Shown here: positions 25,540-36,580 of the stretch, piece after piece | Layout: each line of letters starts with the position of its first letter | Position numbering within the stretch: position 1 is the stretch's first letter | NCBI GenBank assembly: GCA_964196195.1 | Contig: CAXMSE010000049.1 | Span: 1-64,000 of the forward strand | Origin: OFTM10 sp964196195 | Lineage (GTDB): Bacteria; Actinomycetota; Acidimicrobiia; Acidimicrobiales; Aldehydirespiratoraceae | Length of the DNA: 64,000 nucleotides | Direction: 5' to 3' | Position numbers and translations under genes: made by a program | The notes under the pieces: generated by a model | What the model was told of the DNA's origin: nothing | The model's input: only the letters and a program-made list of their open reading frames with translations | The model's database searches: none

Positions 25540-26025
25540 CTATTCCGGTGTGCCCTCAGGGTGCGGATCAGCATTGTCGACGAGGAGCTTCACCGCATGG
25601 GGTAGGACGTCGAAAACGGCATCGACAGTTTCCACACAGCCCTTGGAGGATCCCGGCGTGTTGATGATCAGGCAGGTGCCGAGAGTGCCACAAACCGCTC
25701 GGCTCAGTCGGCCCAACGGGCTGATCAGGCGCATCGCCTCCGCCAGCCCGGGGGCTTCACGATCGATGACCAAGCGGGTTCCCTCCGGTGTCAGATCGCG
25801 GGGTCCGAAGCCGGTGCCCCCTGTGGTGACGATGAGGCCATGAAAGCCTTCGGCGAAGCCCTTCAACGAGTCGGCCACCGGCCCCTCACCGTCCTCGGTG
25901 ACAGCTCGCTCCACCACCTCCCAGCCTGCAGCCCGGAAATGCCGTTCGAGTATCTCGCCCGACTTGTCTTCGCGAGTGCCGAAGACAACGCCGTCGGACA
26001 CGGTGAGGATCTTCACCTGAAGCAT
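25540..26025 (-). CDS. moaB: MoaB/Mog-type molybdopterin adenylyltransferase
   Basis: Member of the MoaB/Mog family, acting in molybdenum-cofactor assembly by adenylating molybdopterin. The 161-residue protein has TTGGTGFGPRDLTPEGT (about 67-83) and the NTPGSSKGCVETV loop (116-128), both near the MPT/ATP site. It carries its own promoter element (TAGCCT six bases before the ATG). No other Moco gene is near, and Mog and MoaB cannot be separated here. Confidence 0.9.
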   Translation of the reverse strand: MLQVKILTVSDGVVFGTREDKSGEILERHFRAAGWEVVERAVTEDGEGPVADSLKGFAEGFHGLIVTTGGTGFGPRDLTPEGTRLVIDREAPGLAEAMRLISPLGRLSRAVCGTLGTCLIINTPGSSKGCVETVDAVFDVLPHAVKLLVDNADPHPEGTPE

Positions 26026-26031
26026 GAGAGG

Positions 26032-26037
26032 AGGCTA
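26032..26037 (-). promoter_or_regulatory. putative -10 of the moaB-like gene
   Basis: TAGCCT on the minus strand ends six bases before the ATG at 26025, so transcription is expected to begin at the start codon. No good -35 is seen. Confidence 0.5.
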
Positions 26038-26048
26038 CTCAGAGCCGC

Positions 26049-27179
26049 TCAGCCACGTTGCCATCGAGCTATGGCCATGCCATCGGTGTCGTCGGTGGGT
26101 ACCAGGAGATGGGCATCGTTGGCAAGCGGGCTCCACTCTCCTTCCGGTGGGGGAAGAGGCCGAAATCCCAGCTGGGCCAGGGTGTCAGTGACGGCACCGG
26201 CCACACCCTCCGACTCCGCCGCGGTGAGGGTGCACACGCTATAAACCAGGGTGCCTCCGGGCGCCACCAGCGGTGCCGCGGCCGAGAGCATCTCGACCTG
26301 GAGCCTCGCCAGCCGATCGACCGCAGCCGGCTCCACTCGCCAGCGGGCATCGGGCCGCCGGCGTAAGGCCCCGAGACCCGTGCACGGCGCATCGACGAGC
26401 ACGGCGTCGAAGTGAGACGGCGCGAAGGGCGGCCTGGTGGCATCGGCCTGGACCAGGTGGAGATCCGGCAGCTCGAGTCGCTCTCGATTCTGGGCCACCA
26501 GTCCGATCCGACTGAATCGTTGATCAGCTGCCATCACACTTGCCCCGCGAGCCGCGATCGCGGTGGCCTTCCCTCCGGGCGCCGCACACAGATCGAGAAC
26601 ACGGTCGCCATCACCGGCAGGCACCGCGGCCGCCACAAGCTGGGAGCTCGCATCCTGGACATACCCATCGGCACGGGCATGGACAGTGGCTGCCTTGTTC
26701 ATGGATCGCAGGGCGGCCTCAGCCCTATCCGCACCGATATCGGTGGAGAGACGCTCGACCATCCAATCGGGATAGCTCAACTCGACCGCCAAGGACGGGT
26801 ACTCAACCGTCGCCGCCGCGGCCGCCACCTTCCGCAGGATCGCGTTGACCAGACCCCGGAAACGTTTGGGTGCAGCCGACACCGTGGCTGATACGGCGGC
26901 GTGGGGAGGAGTGCCCAACTCGATCAGTTGGTACGCGCCGAGGCGAAGGGCTGCACGAGCGGCGGGTGGGGGCGCCTGCATCAAGAAGCGATCCACCACA
27001 TGGTCGAGGGCCCGGCGCCGCCTCGTGGAGCCGTAGACAAGTTCGGTGACGAAGCCGCGATCGCGGCCGTCCAGGTCGGACTCCGCCAACAAGCGAGGCA
27101 GGAGCACGTTGGCGTATGCACCATCCTCGTCGATCCTCACGATCGCGTCGATGGCGATCCGCCGGGGATCGCTGGTCAT
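26049..27179 (-). CDS. rsmB: 16S rRNA m5C967 methyltransferase
   Basis: SAM-dependent rRNA cytosine methylase of 376 residues. An N-terminal NusB-like RNA-binding domain (about 1-130: RIAIDAIVRIDEDGAYAN, FVTELVYGSTRRRRALD) precedes the Rossmann domain with LDLCAAPGGKATAIAA, DAPCTGLGALRRRPD (motif IV Cys) and VYSVCTL (motif VI catalytic Cys). The ATG overlaps the fmt stop by four bases. Gene order def-fmt-rsmB is widely conserved. Confidence 0.95.
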   Translation of the reverse strand: MTSDPRRIAIDAIVRIDEDGAYANVLLPRLLAESDLDGRDRGFVTELVYGSTRRRRALDHVVDRFLMQAPPPAARAALRLGAYQLIELGTPPHAAVSATVSAAPKRFRGLVNAILRKVAAAAATVEYPSLAVELSYPDWMVERLSTDIGADRAEAALRSMNKAATVHARADGYVQDASSQLVAAAVPAGDGDRVLDLCAAPGGKATAIAARGASVMAADQRFSRIGLVAQNRERLELPDLHLVQADATRPPFAPSHFDAVLVDAPCTGLGALRRRPDARWRVEPAAVDRLARLQVEMLSAAAPLVAPGGTLVYSVCTLTAAESEGVAGAVTDTLAQLGFRPLPPPEGEWSPLANDAHLLVPTDDTDGMAIARWQRG

Positions 27180-28069
27180 GCGCCGAGCCGGTCGTGGCTG
27201 TCGGGTCGAGCGCCGTTGTACCAGGCCTCGGCTGCCTGTCGGGGTCTACCCTCAGCTTGGACCTCGATGAGTGACAAAACCCCATCACCGGTGCCGGCCA
27301 ACGTGTGATCGAGCTCCCCTGGCTCCAAGGGCGCTGAGTGATCGGCGACCAGGGCGCAGCGGTGGATCTTGAACCGCTTGCCACGGAAGCTCGTGAACGC
27401 TCCGCCGACGCGAACGCGTCGATGGATGCACATGGCCGACTCGGTCCAGTCGATCTCCCGGTCGGCGCCGGTGATCTTCGCGGCGTAGGTCGGCACTCCT
27501 TCCTGTGCCACCGGCTCCCCCAAACCATCACCGAGCGCGGTGATCATCTGGCTGGTGCCGACCTCGACGAGGCGCCCTCTCAGCTCATCGAGGGTTTCGT
27601 CGGGATCAATCTCCACCTCTGTGCGTCGGTAGACCGCTCCGGCGTCGAGTTCTTCGGCCAGCTCCATCAGGCAGACGCCGGTGTGGGTGTCGCCGGCCAG
27701 GATCGCCCTCTCGACCGGAGCGGCGCCTCGCCACCGAGGCAGCAGCGAGAAGTGCAGGTTGACGAAAGCCAACTGCTCGAGCAGGGCGACCGGAATGAGG
27801 CGCCCGTAGGCCACCACGATGCCGAGGTCGGCCTCCACCGAGCGCAATTCGTCTAGATCATCGACCACACGGAGGCCAAGTTCGGTGGCGGCCGACTTCA
27901 CCGACGAGGGCTGGATGCCTCGGCCACGACCCCGCCTCGCATCGGGCCGGGTGACCACGAGGGGAATCTCGTAGCCGGCGCCGTGGAGAGCCACAAGGGG
28001 CGCCACGGCGAGTTCAGGCGTACCCAGATACACGATGCTCCGGAGCTCTTCCGGCGGGGCCAGGGTCAT
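27176..28069 (-). CDS. fmt: methionyl-tRNA formyltransferase
   Basis: Adds a formyl group to initiator Met-tRNA. The 297-residue protein shows the GART-type core with YLGTPELAVAPL, and the catalytic Asn-His segment NLHFSLLPRWRGAAPVERAI, followed by a C-terminal OB-like domain (about 205-297). It is translationally coupled to def (four-base overlap). Confidence 0.96.
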   Translation of the reverse strand: MTLAPPEELRSIVYLGTPELAVAPLVALHGAGYEIPLVVTRPDARRGRGRGIQPSSVKSAATELGLRVVDDLDELRSVEADLGIVVAYGRLIPVALLEQLAFVNLHFSLLPRWRGAAPVERAILAGDTHTGVCLMELAEELDAGAVYRRTEVEIDPDETLDELRGRLVEVGTSQMITALGDGLGEPVAQEGVPTYAAKITGADREIDWTESAMCIHRRVRVGGAFTSFRGKRFKIHRCALVADHSAPLEPGELDHTLAGTGDGVLSLIEVQAEGRPRQAAEAWYNGARPDSHDRLGA

Positions 28070-28602
28070 GGAAGGCGGAGGCTGTCGCCGGCCGGCGGAG
28101 CAGGCTGACGTTCACCGCTCATCTGGAGATCCCTGAGGGTCTTGAGCGCGGCCTTACGCGTCTCCTCATCGAGGCGCTCGATCAGCAGGGTGCCGTCGAG
28201 ATGATCGAGTTCGTGGAGAAAGAGGCGAGCTTCGAGCTCATCGGCCTCGACCGAGATCTCGTTGCCGTCGAGATCGCGCCCGCGGACATGAACCAGTTTT
28301 GGTCGGGTGATATCCCACGACAGGCCCGGCACCGAGAGGCACCCTTCTTCGAAAACCCACTCCCCATCGGACTCGACGAGCTCCGGATTCACCATCGACC
28401 GGGGGCCGGTGCCTGTGTCCCATACGAACAATCGCTTCTGGACACCCACCTGGGGCGCAGCCAAACCGAGCCCCGGTGCCTCGTACATCGTCTCGAGCAT
28501 GTCGTCGACGAGTCTCACCAGCGCGCCGTCGATATCGGTGATGAGCTGCGACCTCTGACGCAGGACCGGATCACCGATGATGCGGATGTCGTAGGTGGCC
28601 AT
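28066..28602 (-). CDS. def: peptide deformylase
   Basis: Removes the N-formyl group from nascent proteins. The 178-residue metalloenzyme has all three motifs: GLGLAAPQVG, EGCLSVPG (metal Cys) and HELDHLDG (two metal His plus Glu). The second residue before the HELDH motif is Phe-Leu rather than the common Gln, as in some actinobacterial forms. A TAACCT element six bases before the ATG predicts a leaderless def-fmt-rsmB transcript. Confidence 0.97.
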   Translation of the reverse strand: MATYDIRIIGDPVLRQRSQLITDIDGALVRLVDDMLETMYEAPGLGLAAPQVGVQKRLFVWDTGTGPRSMVNPELVESDGEWVFEEGCLSVPGLSWDITRPKLVHVRGRDLDGNEISVEADELEARLFLHELDHLDGTLLIERLDEETRKAALKTLRDLQMSGERQPAPPAGDSLRLP

Positions 28603-28608
28603 GGAGCC

Positions 28609-28614
28609 AGGTTA
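28609..28614 (-). promoter_or_regulatory. putative -10 of def-fmt-rsmB
   Basis: TAACCT on the minus strand, exactly six bases before the def ATG, in a 38-base divergent intergenic region. The -35 is not recognisable. Confidence 0.5.
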
Positions 28615-28640
28615 CCGACCGCACGACTACCGTCGTCGGC

Positions 28641-29264
28641 GTGACCCCCGCCCACTATTTCGACGACAACCCCAGCGTGGGATCGTCCCCCACCCCCGTC
28701 GAGGTGAATCTGCCCGACGTCACCCTTCAACTCACCAGCGACCGGGGGGTCTTCTCCGGAGCCGGTCTCGATGCCGGCACCAAACTCCTCCTCCTCGAGG
28801 CACCCCCACTCACCGACTCCGACGGCACGATCCTCGACCTCGGTTGCGGTTGGGGACCGATCACCTGCGTCGCCGCCCGGCGAGCTCCCCACGCGCGAAT
28901 CTGGGCGGTCGACGTCAACCAGAGAGCGCGAAACCTCACCGTCACCAATGCCGCCTCGGTGGGTGCCACCGACAGGGTCAGGGTGGCCGCCCCCGACGAC
29001 GTTCCCGCCGATGTGAGCTTCGACCGGATCCTCTCCAATCCCCCTATCCGAATTGGCAAGTCCGCTCTCCACGAGCTGCTTCAGTTCTGGCTCGACCGGC
29101 TGACACCCACCGGAGTGGCCCACCTGGTGGTACAACGTCATCTCGGCAGTGACTCGCTCGCGAAATGGTTGGAAAACGCAGGATTCACGGTCGGACGTCT
29201 GAAGAGCAGAGCCGGGTATCGAATCCTCGAGATCGGCCCCCGTAACCTAGAACCTCAAGCATGA
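28641..29264 (+). CDS. RsmC-like class I SAM-dependent methyltransferase
   Basis: A 207-residue small methyltransferase. Motif I is ILDLGCGWGPITCVAARRAP (about 64-83), motif II WAVDVNQRARNL, and motif IV is SNPPIRIGK, the NPPF-type signature of RsmC/RlmG enzymes that methylate exocyclic guanine amines. It corresponds to the catalytic half of RsmC only; the target is not certain. GTG start, with TACCGT seven bases upstream. Its stop overlaps the next gene by four bases. Confidence 0.88.
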   Translation: MTPAHYFDDNPSVGSSPTPVEVNLPDVTLQLTSDRGVFSGAGLDAGTKLLLLEAPPLTDSDGTILDLGCGWGPITCVAARRAPHARIWAVDVNQRARNLTVTNAASVGATDRVRVAAPDDVPADVSFDRILSNPPIRIGKSALHELLQFWLDRLTPTGVAHLVVQRHLGSDSLAKWLENAGFTVGRLKSRAGYRILEIGPRNLEPQA

Positions 29265-29782
29265 ATCAACTCGACGGCACCGGCATGAAGCGGCTCCACC
29301 GTGAGTGGAGGCGCCGCACCCATGGTCGGGTGGCGCTCGTTCTCGACAATGTGGCCAACCCGTTCAACCTCGGCTCCATTGTTCGTACCGCCGCGGCCGA
29401 AAGGGTCGATCACGTCTGGATCGGAGGGGGCACCGAGCCTTCTCACACGAAGGTCAACAAGACAGCCCTCGGCACCGCGCGCTACCTCACCTGGACGGTC
29501 ACCGCCGACGGCCCGTCGGCCGTCCGCGCCGCGGCCGCGGCCGGCTACCGCACCGTCGCCATCGAACTCACCGATGCCGCCACACCCCTTCACACTGTGG
29601 AGATGGGCGACAGCGTGGCCATCGTCATAGGTCATGAGGATCGTGGAGTCACCGCCGCCACGCTCGCCGAATGCGACGCGGTGGCCTTCATCCCCCAGCT
29701 CGGCAAGGTCGGATCACTCAATGTGGCCACGGCCACCGCCATCGCGATCTACGAGGCCCGGCGCCGCGACTGGAGCAGCTGA
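29261..29782 (+). CDS. SpoU/TrmH-family RNA methyltransferase, short form
   Basis: A 173-residue SPOUT methyltransferase lacking an N-terminal substrate domain. Motifs are LVLDNVANPFNLGSIVRTA, IVIGHEDRGVTAATLAECD and PQLGKVGSLNVATATAIAIYEA. It is translationally coupled to the RsmC-like gene (ATGA), so both RNA modifiers form a two-gene operon. It is a second, shorter TrmH paralogue in the window, distinct from the one at 20768. Confidence 0.92.
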   Translation: MNQLDGTGMKRLHREWRRRTHGRVALVLDNVANPFNLGSIVRTAAAERVDHVWIGGGTEPSHTKVNKTALGTARYLTWTVTADGPSAVRAAAAAGYRTVAIELTDAATPLHTVEMGDSVAIVIGHEDRGVTAATLAECDAVAFIPQLGKVGSLNVATATAIAIYEARRRDWSS

Positions 29783-29797
29783 ACCCCGCTTCTCTCG

Positions 29798-30343
29798 TCA
29801 GTTCGACGGGGGCAGAGCGGCGCGGCACACCTCGACAATGGCGTCGGCGAGCCCTTCGTCGTCGTCGAACACATTCAACCCACACTCCACATAGTGATCC
29901 GATCCGTCGTGGAACACCGCGACGAACACCGCGACACCACCGCCGGCCCTACCCGCCCTGAGAACCCGGCTCGAATCGTCGCTGGATTCATCGACGTCGA
30001 ACAAGAGCTCACCCTCGACATCACGCGCGGCCACGAAAGTGGGCAGACGCTGGCCCAACTCCACCCATTCGGCCAGCGAGCGCCGGGTGCACTCCTCGGG
30101 ACCGCAGCTCCAGGCGACCCGCCAGGAGTCGCCTGATGGAGCCAGCTCGGTGGCGGGTCGAAACTCGAATGGTCGCTCGTCGACGGGCTCCCATCCTTCG
30201 GGGACATCCACCTCGAGCCCGTCCGCGGTGACGATCCTCTGCAGGGCAGGCGAGGACTCGCCGCCGGTGACCACCAGTATCAGGCCGACCACGCCGAACC
30301 CGAACAAGACGACAAGAGGTAGGCGCCGAGACATGGGGGTCAT
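29798..30343 (-). CDS. membrane-anchored hypothetical protein
   Basis: A 181-residue protein I do not recognise. One N-terminal hydrophobic segment (about 8-26) is followed by an acidic extracytoplasmic domain with paired cysteines (WSCGPEEC; then VECGL and VEVC) that could be disulfide-bonded. The ATG overlaps the priA stop (ATGA), so it is the last gene of the pyr-priA run. An internal ATG at 30334 is possible. Its 3' end converges with the TrmH-like gene across 15 bases. Confidence 0.78.
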   Translation of the reverse strand: MTPMSRRLPLVVLFGFGVVGLILVVTGGESSPALQRIVTADGLEVDVPEGWEPVDERPFEFRPATELAPSGDSWRVAWSCGPEECTRRSLAEWVELGQRLPTFVAARDVEGELLFDVDESSDDSSRVLRAGRAGGGVAVFVAVFHDGSDHYVECGLNVFDDDEGLADAIVEVCRAALPPSN

Positions 30344-32156
30344 ACTCGCAGGGGGTCGACCTCCACCCGCACGCGGGCTGAGGGTCGAGGAGTCGCGGCG
30401 AGGGCATCGAGAAGGGGCTCATGGGAGTCGGCCCGCAGCAGCCACCGACCATCGAGTGGGCCCCTTATCTGCACACCCGGTGGATGCCCGAACGTTGCGA
30501 TCATCTCCGCTCCGCCCGCTCCGCTCACTGCTGCCTGGGCGCCGTAGGGAGGCGACCCGACAGCCTTTCGACGATCGCGTTCGACGACCGCCACGATCGA
30601 CGGGTCGGCTCGCTGGGCCGCCCTGATCACCTCGTGGTCGGGCTGACGAGTCTGGACCACGAGCCGACCCCCCCGGTCGCGCCCCCCGAGCAAGCGGGCC
30701 GCCCGGGCGAGCAGGGCCAGGCCCTGTTCGACGGTGCGCTGTCGTGGCGCCAAGAGCTCCTGGTCGAAGTCGAGGAACACGACCACATCCGCTTTCTCGA
30801 CACGATGCAGTACCGCCTCGGTTCCGATCACCACCCTCGTGGTGGCCAACTCGGTGGACTCGGCGGTGACTTCTGCCACCTCCTCCCCGACGAGAGCGGC
30901 TAACTCTTCGCGGGCGCGGTCGACACCGACCCTCAGGTTCTTCAGCCTGGTCGCGCCACAGTTGGCACACACGATGGGGCGCCGCTCGCTGCCATCGGGA
31001 GCCTCGAGGCGATCGTCGAGCTGAACCATGGCCCGCGTGCCGTCGTCAGTGCGGGCCAATTCACCACATGTGGCGCAGGCCAGCAGGCGCGAGCGGCCCT
31101 TGCGGTTGAGAACACACACCACCCGCTGAGACCCTCGAATGAGCGGGGTCAGTTGTTCCGAGAAAGGACCGGCCTTGGCCGGGTCGTCGTCGCGGCGATC
31201 GAGAACCTCCACGATCGGCCAGGTCTCCCTCTCCTGCGATCGCGAGAGGCGCAGCAGGCGGCCGGCCCGCAGGGCCTCGAGCGAAGGCACCGGGGTGGCC
31301 ATCACCGACGGCACACCACGCCGACGAGCCCGCTCGAGCACCACCTCCCGTGCGTGCCACGTGGGCGTGCGTTCATCTTGAAGCGCCTCATCGTGCTCGT
31401 CGATCACCACGACAGCCGCCAGCGCGGGCATCGGCATCCAAGCGGCCGAACGAGTGCCCACCACAGTTGCGCCGCCCGCAGCCATGGCCCAGTCGTCGGG
31501 CGCGAGAGCCACCTTCACGCCGGCCCGACGCAGGGCGATCGCGAGGCGCCGGGCACGCGCGACCTCGGGCACGACAATGAGCGCATCACCCAGTCGGCAA
31601 GCAGCCATCGACACCGCCACGCCATCGTCGGAGGGAGGGACACGCACCACGGCGACATCGAGCTTGAACGCGTCGTGGAACACATCGGTGGGCCCACTCG
31701 GCACCGCGGCGGGCGGCACCCGTGATGGCACGGCAGGCACCATCCTCGATGGCGACGCCGCTCGCATGAACGCCACCCGTCGGCCGGCCCAACGCCACGC
31801 GGCCCAGCCGGCCAGTTCGATGAGTTCAGCGTCGGGGCCGACGCCACTGAGCTTGGACAGCTCGGCCAGGGTGATGCCGGGCTCCGGATCGACATCCACA
31901 CCGGTGATCCAGCCGCCCACTCGCCGGCCGGCCAGGGGCACCCGCACCATCGACCCCACCTGGAGCCGGTCGGCGCGCCCATCATCCCACGACGAAGGCA
32001 CGAGGTAATCGAACTCGCGATCGATTGCGGGAACGTCGGGCAGGACGCGAACGACCCGCCCCGAAGGGCGGGCCTGTTCCGCGATGGTGATGGTGTCGGC
32101 CGGCGAGGGGGCGTCGGCCCCGTCGTCGAGCTCGAGGCGACCCTGGTCGGTCGGGT

Positions 32157-33358
<1,202 letters not shown>

Positions 33359-33359
<1 letters not shown>

Positions 33360-34573
33360 TACTGCTCCTGGTTGAGTTTGGTTGAGAGTGGGCCCAGTGC
33401 GGCGTCGATCACCGCACGCGCGATCTCGCGCTTGTCAGACAGCGATACATCATGCCGTGATCCGTCGGCCATCAACACCACTACCTCGTTTGTTGTGTGC
33501 TCGAAGCCGACACCCGGCTTCGAGACATCGTTGGCAACGATGAGATCAAGATTCTTGCGTGCGAGTTTCTCGGCCGCGTTGGCAACGAGATCATCGGTTT
33601 CGGCCGCGAAGCCGACCAGCACCTGGCCTTCGGGTTTGCTTGCCCCTAGCAGGGCGAGGATGTCGACGGTGGCAACGAGTTCGACTTCAGGTGCTCCGTC
33701 GGCCTTCTTCAGCTTTCGAGAGGCGGCATCGACGGGGCGGAAATCGGCGACTGCCGCGGCCATCACAACCAGGTCGGAGTCGGTGGCCTCGATCTCGCAC
33801 GCACTGGCCATTTCCGCGGCGGTCTCAACCGCGACGACCCGAATGCCACCGGGTGCCCGGCCGGGTTGGGTGGTGACGAGCACCACCTCGGCACCACGCG
33901 CCAGTGCCTCCGCAGCCACGGCGTGGCCCTGTCGACCCGACGACCGATTGCCGAGATAGCGCACGGCGTCGATGGGTTCGCGGGTACCGCCAGCGGTGAC
34001 CAACACCTTGCGCCCGACCAGATCCCCCGCTGACAGCGCAGCCTCGACTGCAGCCACCACCGTGGCCGGCTCCGCCAGACGCCCGTGACCGATGTCGCCA
34101 CCCGCGAGCCGCCCGCTCTCGGGCGCCACGATCAGCACCCCGCGGTCGGCCAACACTTCGATGTTTTCCTGCACAGAAGCCTGTTCCCACATCTCGGTGT
34201 GCATCGCGGGGCACACCACCAGGGGCGCCCTGGTTGCCAGCACCGTGGCCATGAGCAGATCGGCCGAGCGACCGGTGCGAATATCGCTGATCACCCGAGC
34301 GGTGGCCGGGCAGATCAGGATCAAATCAGCAGCCTGGCCCAGCTGGGTGTGGGGAATAGGAGTGTGAGGGTCGTCGAACAGGGAGGTGCGCGCTGGTTCA
34401 CTCGCCAGCGCGGAGAATGTGGTGGCTCCCACCATCTGAAGAGCGCCGTCGGTGAGTACCGGGGTGACGTGGGCGCCGGCGTCTACCAGACGACGGCACA
34501 CCTCGACTGCCTTGTATGCCGCGATCCCACCGGTGACGCCGAGAACGATGCGGCGGCCGCCGAGCGGGTTCAT
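33359..34573 (-). CDS. coaBC: bifunctional phosphopantothenoylcysteine decarboxylase/phosphopantothenate-cysteine ligase
   Basis: Two steps of coenzyme A synthesis in one 404-residue protein. The N-terminal flavoprotein CoaC domain (1-185) has GVTGGIAAYKAVE and the PAMHTEMWE active-site region; the C-terminal CoaB domain (about 190-404) has VTAGGTREPIDAVRYLGNRSSGRQG and AAVADFRP. I use ATG 34573 where the domain begins; a longer frame reaching 34795 is Ser/Pro/Arg-rich and lies across rpoZ, so it is spurious. Confidence 0.96.
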
Positions 34574-34586
34574 CGAACTGGGTGAG

Positions 34587-34913
34587 TCAGGCGGTCTTGT
34601 CGCCGGTTTTGGCCGCAGCGAGTGCCTCGGCCTCGGCGAGCACAGCGGCTTCTGCTTCGGCCTCGGGGTCGAACTCGACTGCGGTGATCTTCTCCGCTGC
34701 GATCTCCTCGAAGGCGATCGAGAGTGGCTTGGCGGCGGTGGAGGTGACCTGGGGCGGAATCGATGCACCGATGCCCTGGCCGAGCTGGCCGACATAGTTG
34801 GTGATCTCGCGACTACGCATTGCAGAGAGCGTGACGAGATGGAACTTGGAGCCCGTCTCCTCGAGAAGCTGCTCGATCGAAGGGTTCATCATCGTGTCGT
34901 AGCCATGCGCCAT
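34587..34913 (-). CDS. rpoZ: RNA polymerase omega subunit
   Basis: Small subunit that stabilises beta-prime. The 108-residue protein has the core MNPSIEQLLEETGSKFHLVTLSAMRSREI (about 9-37) then KPLSIAFEEIAAEKI. The C-terminal 30 residues are an Ala/Glu stretch. Position between gmk and coaBC is the classical actinobacterial order. Confidence 0.96.
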   Translation of the reverse strand: MAHGYDTMMNPSIEQLLEETGSKFHLVTLSAMRSREITNYVGQLGQGIGASIPPQVTSTAAKPLSIAFEEIAAEKITAVEFDPEAEAEAAVLAEAEALAAAKTGDKTA

Positions 34914-34949
34914 CGTGTTTGTCTCCAGAGGTTCGACCGGCTTATCAGG

Positions 34950-35519
34950 CTAGCAGCGACCGGTCTCGGATCGGCGGTCCTCGATAAGCCTCTCGACCTC
35001 AGATACCGCCCCCTCAAGGTCGTCGTTGACCACCACCGAGGATCCGAGACGGTGCGCCATTTCCACTTCCTCGGCTGCCTTGGCCAGGCGAGCGGTGACC
35101 TTCTCGGGGTCGTCGCCTCGCGTACGGAGCCTGTCTTCTTGGTGAGCTCGACTAGGGGCGTCGATGAAGATCAGGAGCGCATCGGCGTAGCGCTGCTGGA
35201 TCTGGGCGGCACCGTGCACATCGATCTCGAACACGACGTCGTGGCCGGCCGGGGGGTCGGGTACAGGGGTGCCCTGCATGTAGTCGAGAAACTCCACCCA
35301 CTCGAGGAAGCCCCCGGCCTCGGCATGAACCGCGAACAGCTCACGGCTGGTGAAGTGGTAGGCCTCCATGTGCTCACCGGGGCGCCGACGGCGGGTAGTC
35401 CAGCTTCGCGACAACCAGAGACGAGGGTCGCGATCGAGGAGGTGAGCAACGATCGTGCCCTTGCCCACCCCGCCGGGCCCGGACACCACAATGACGAGGC
35501 GATCGTCGGTCCCGATCAT
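34950..35519 (-). CDS. gmk: guanylate kinase
   Basis: Phosphorylates GMP to GDP. The 189-residue protein has Walker A GPGGVGKGT (14-22), the TTRRRRPGEHMEAYHF GMP-binding region, and the conserved DVHGAAQIQ. ATG at 35519 shares one base with the mihF stop. Length is normal. Confidence 0.96.
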   Translation of the reverse strand: MIGTDDRLVIVVSGPGGVGKGTIVAHLLDRDPRLWLSRSWTTRRRRPGEHMEAYHFTSRELFAVHAEAGGFLEWVEFLDYMQGTPVPDPPAGHDVVFEIDVHGAAQIQQRYADALLIFIDAPSRAHQEDRLRTRGDDPEKVTARLAKAAEEVEMAHRLGSSVVVNDDLEGAVSEVERLIEDRRSETGRC

Positions 35520-35833
35520 CAGCCGAAAGCGTCGAGCAACTCTTCTCGCTGCTTGGCCCCCAGGCCCCGCAGCCTCCGGTTTTCCGCGATCCCGATCGAC
35601 TCCATGAGGCGTCGGGCCTTCACCTTGCCAAGACCAGGAAGTGATTCGAGAACGGCGAGAACCTTGGTCTTGGCGACGATTTCGTCGGTATCGGCCATGT
35701 CGAGGAGTTCAGAGAACGAAATCGAACCCATCTTGAGAAGCCGCTTCAGCTCAGCGCGAACTCGGCGCGCCTCGGCCGCCTTAGCCAGTGCTGCAGAGCG
35801 CGCCTCGTCGGAAAGCTGGGGTGGCTGTGACAT
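35519..35833 (-). CDS. mihF: actinobacterial integration host factor
   Basis: Nucleoid-associated protein of the mIHF/sIHF type, 104 residues. The N-terminal long helix (SDEARSAALAKAAEARRVRAELKRLLKMG) is followed by the H2TH DNA-binding motif around LESLPGLGKVKARRLMESIGI (about 62-82). The family is essentially restricted to Actinomycetota, which supports the taxonomic call. It is translationally coupled to gmk. Confidence 0.95.
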   Translation of the reverse strand: MSQPPQLSDEARSAALAKAAEARRVRAELKRLLKMGSISFSELLDMADTDEIVAKTKVLAVLESLPGLGKVKARRLMESIGIAENRRLRGLGAKQREELLDAFG

Positions 35834-35857
35834 GTGGGCGACTGTAGCCGACGACGG

Positions 35858-36580
35858 TCAGACCGCCTCGGCCGCCGACTCGTGGATCCGGCGTGCCGCC
35901 TCGATCCGGTCGTCGGCACGGGTGACAGATCGACCGACCACCAGCAGGTCGGCACCACTCGACAGTGCCATGTCGGCGGAAGCGGCACGGATCTGATCGT
36001 CGACCTTGTCGCCAGGGAGCCGGATACCGGCCACCACCCTCTTGAGGCGTGGCGCGTAGTGGTGGGCCTCTTCGAGATCGGAGGTGGCACACACGATGCC
36101 GGCGCAGCCGGCCTCGGCCGCGAGCATCACCCGCTTCGGCATGATGTGCGGGGGTGCGTCGCCATCGCTGGTGAGCACGGTGATTGCCAGAGCGGCGGGC
36201 TTCTCCAAACCCGCGTTGCGCGCGCCTTCCTCCAGCCCCTCCACACCAGCATGAAGCATCTCGACACCTCCATGGGCATGCATGGTGAGGTACTGCACAC
36301 CGAGGGCGCCGAGGACTCTGGCCGCCTTGCCAACCGTGGTGGGGATGTCGTGGAGCTTGAGGTCGAGGAAAATGTCGAAGCCGAGATCGGCAATGGCACC
36401 GATCGCCTCCGGGCCGGCAGCCGAATACAGCTCCAGGCCGATCTTGGCGACACCGAAGTAGTCGTTGAGCTCGCGACCGAGCCTGATAGCGGCCACAAGA
36501 TCGTCGACATCCAGCGCCAGCGCCAACCGGGCCCGGACCTCCGGGTCGATCGAGTTTTCTGGAGATTCCGTATCAGCCAT
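35858..36580 (-). CDS. pyrF: orotidine 5'-phosphate decarboxylase
   Basis: Final step to UMP; 240 residues. ALDVDDL near the start and the catalytic DLKLHDIPTTV (Lys-Asp-Lys-type loop) mark the type 1 family; the C-terminal phosphate-binding VVGRSVTRADD is present. ATG 36580 is preceded by GGAGGAG, better than the TTG at 36592. It overlaps the pyrD end by eight bases. Confidence 0.95.
   Translation of the reverse strand: MADTESPENSIDPEVRARLALALDVDDLVAAIRLGRELNDYFGVAKIGLELYSAAGPEAIGAIADLGFDIFLDLKLHDIPTTVGKAARVLGALGVQYLTMHAHGGVEMLHAGVEGLEEGARNAGLEKPAALAITVLTSDGDAPPHIMPKRVMLAAEAGCAGIVCATSDLEEAHHYAPRLKRVVAGIRLPGDKVDDQIRAASADMALSSGADLLVVGRSVTRADDRIEAARRIHESAAEAV

Noticed and set aside
34574..34795. 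Ser/Pro/Arg-rich N-terminal extension of CoaBC
   Set aside because: It is the complement-frame shadow of rpoZ in the same direction; the CoaBC fold starts at ATG 34573.
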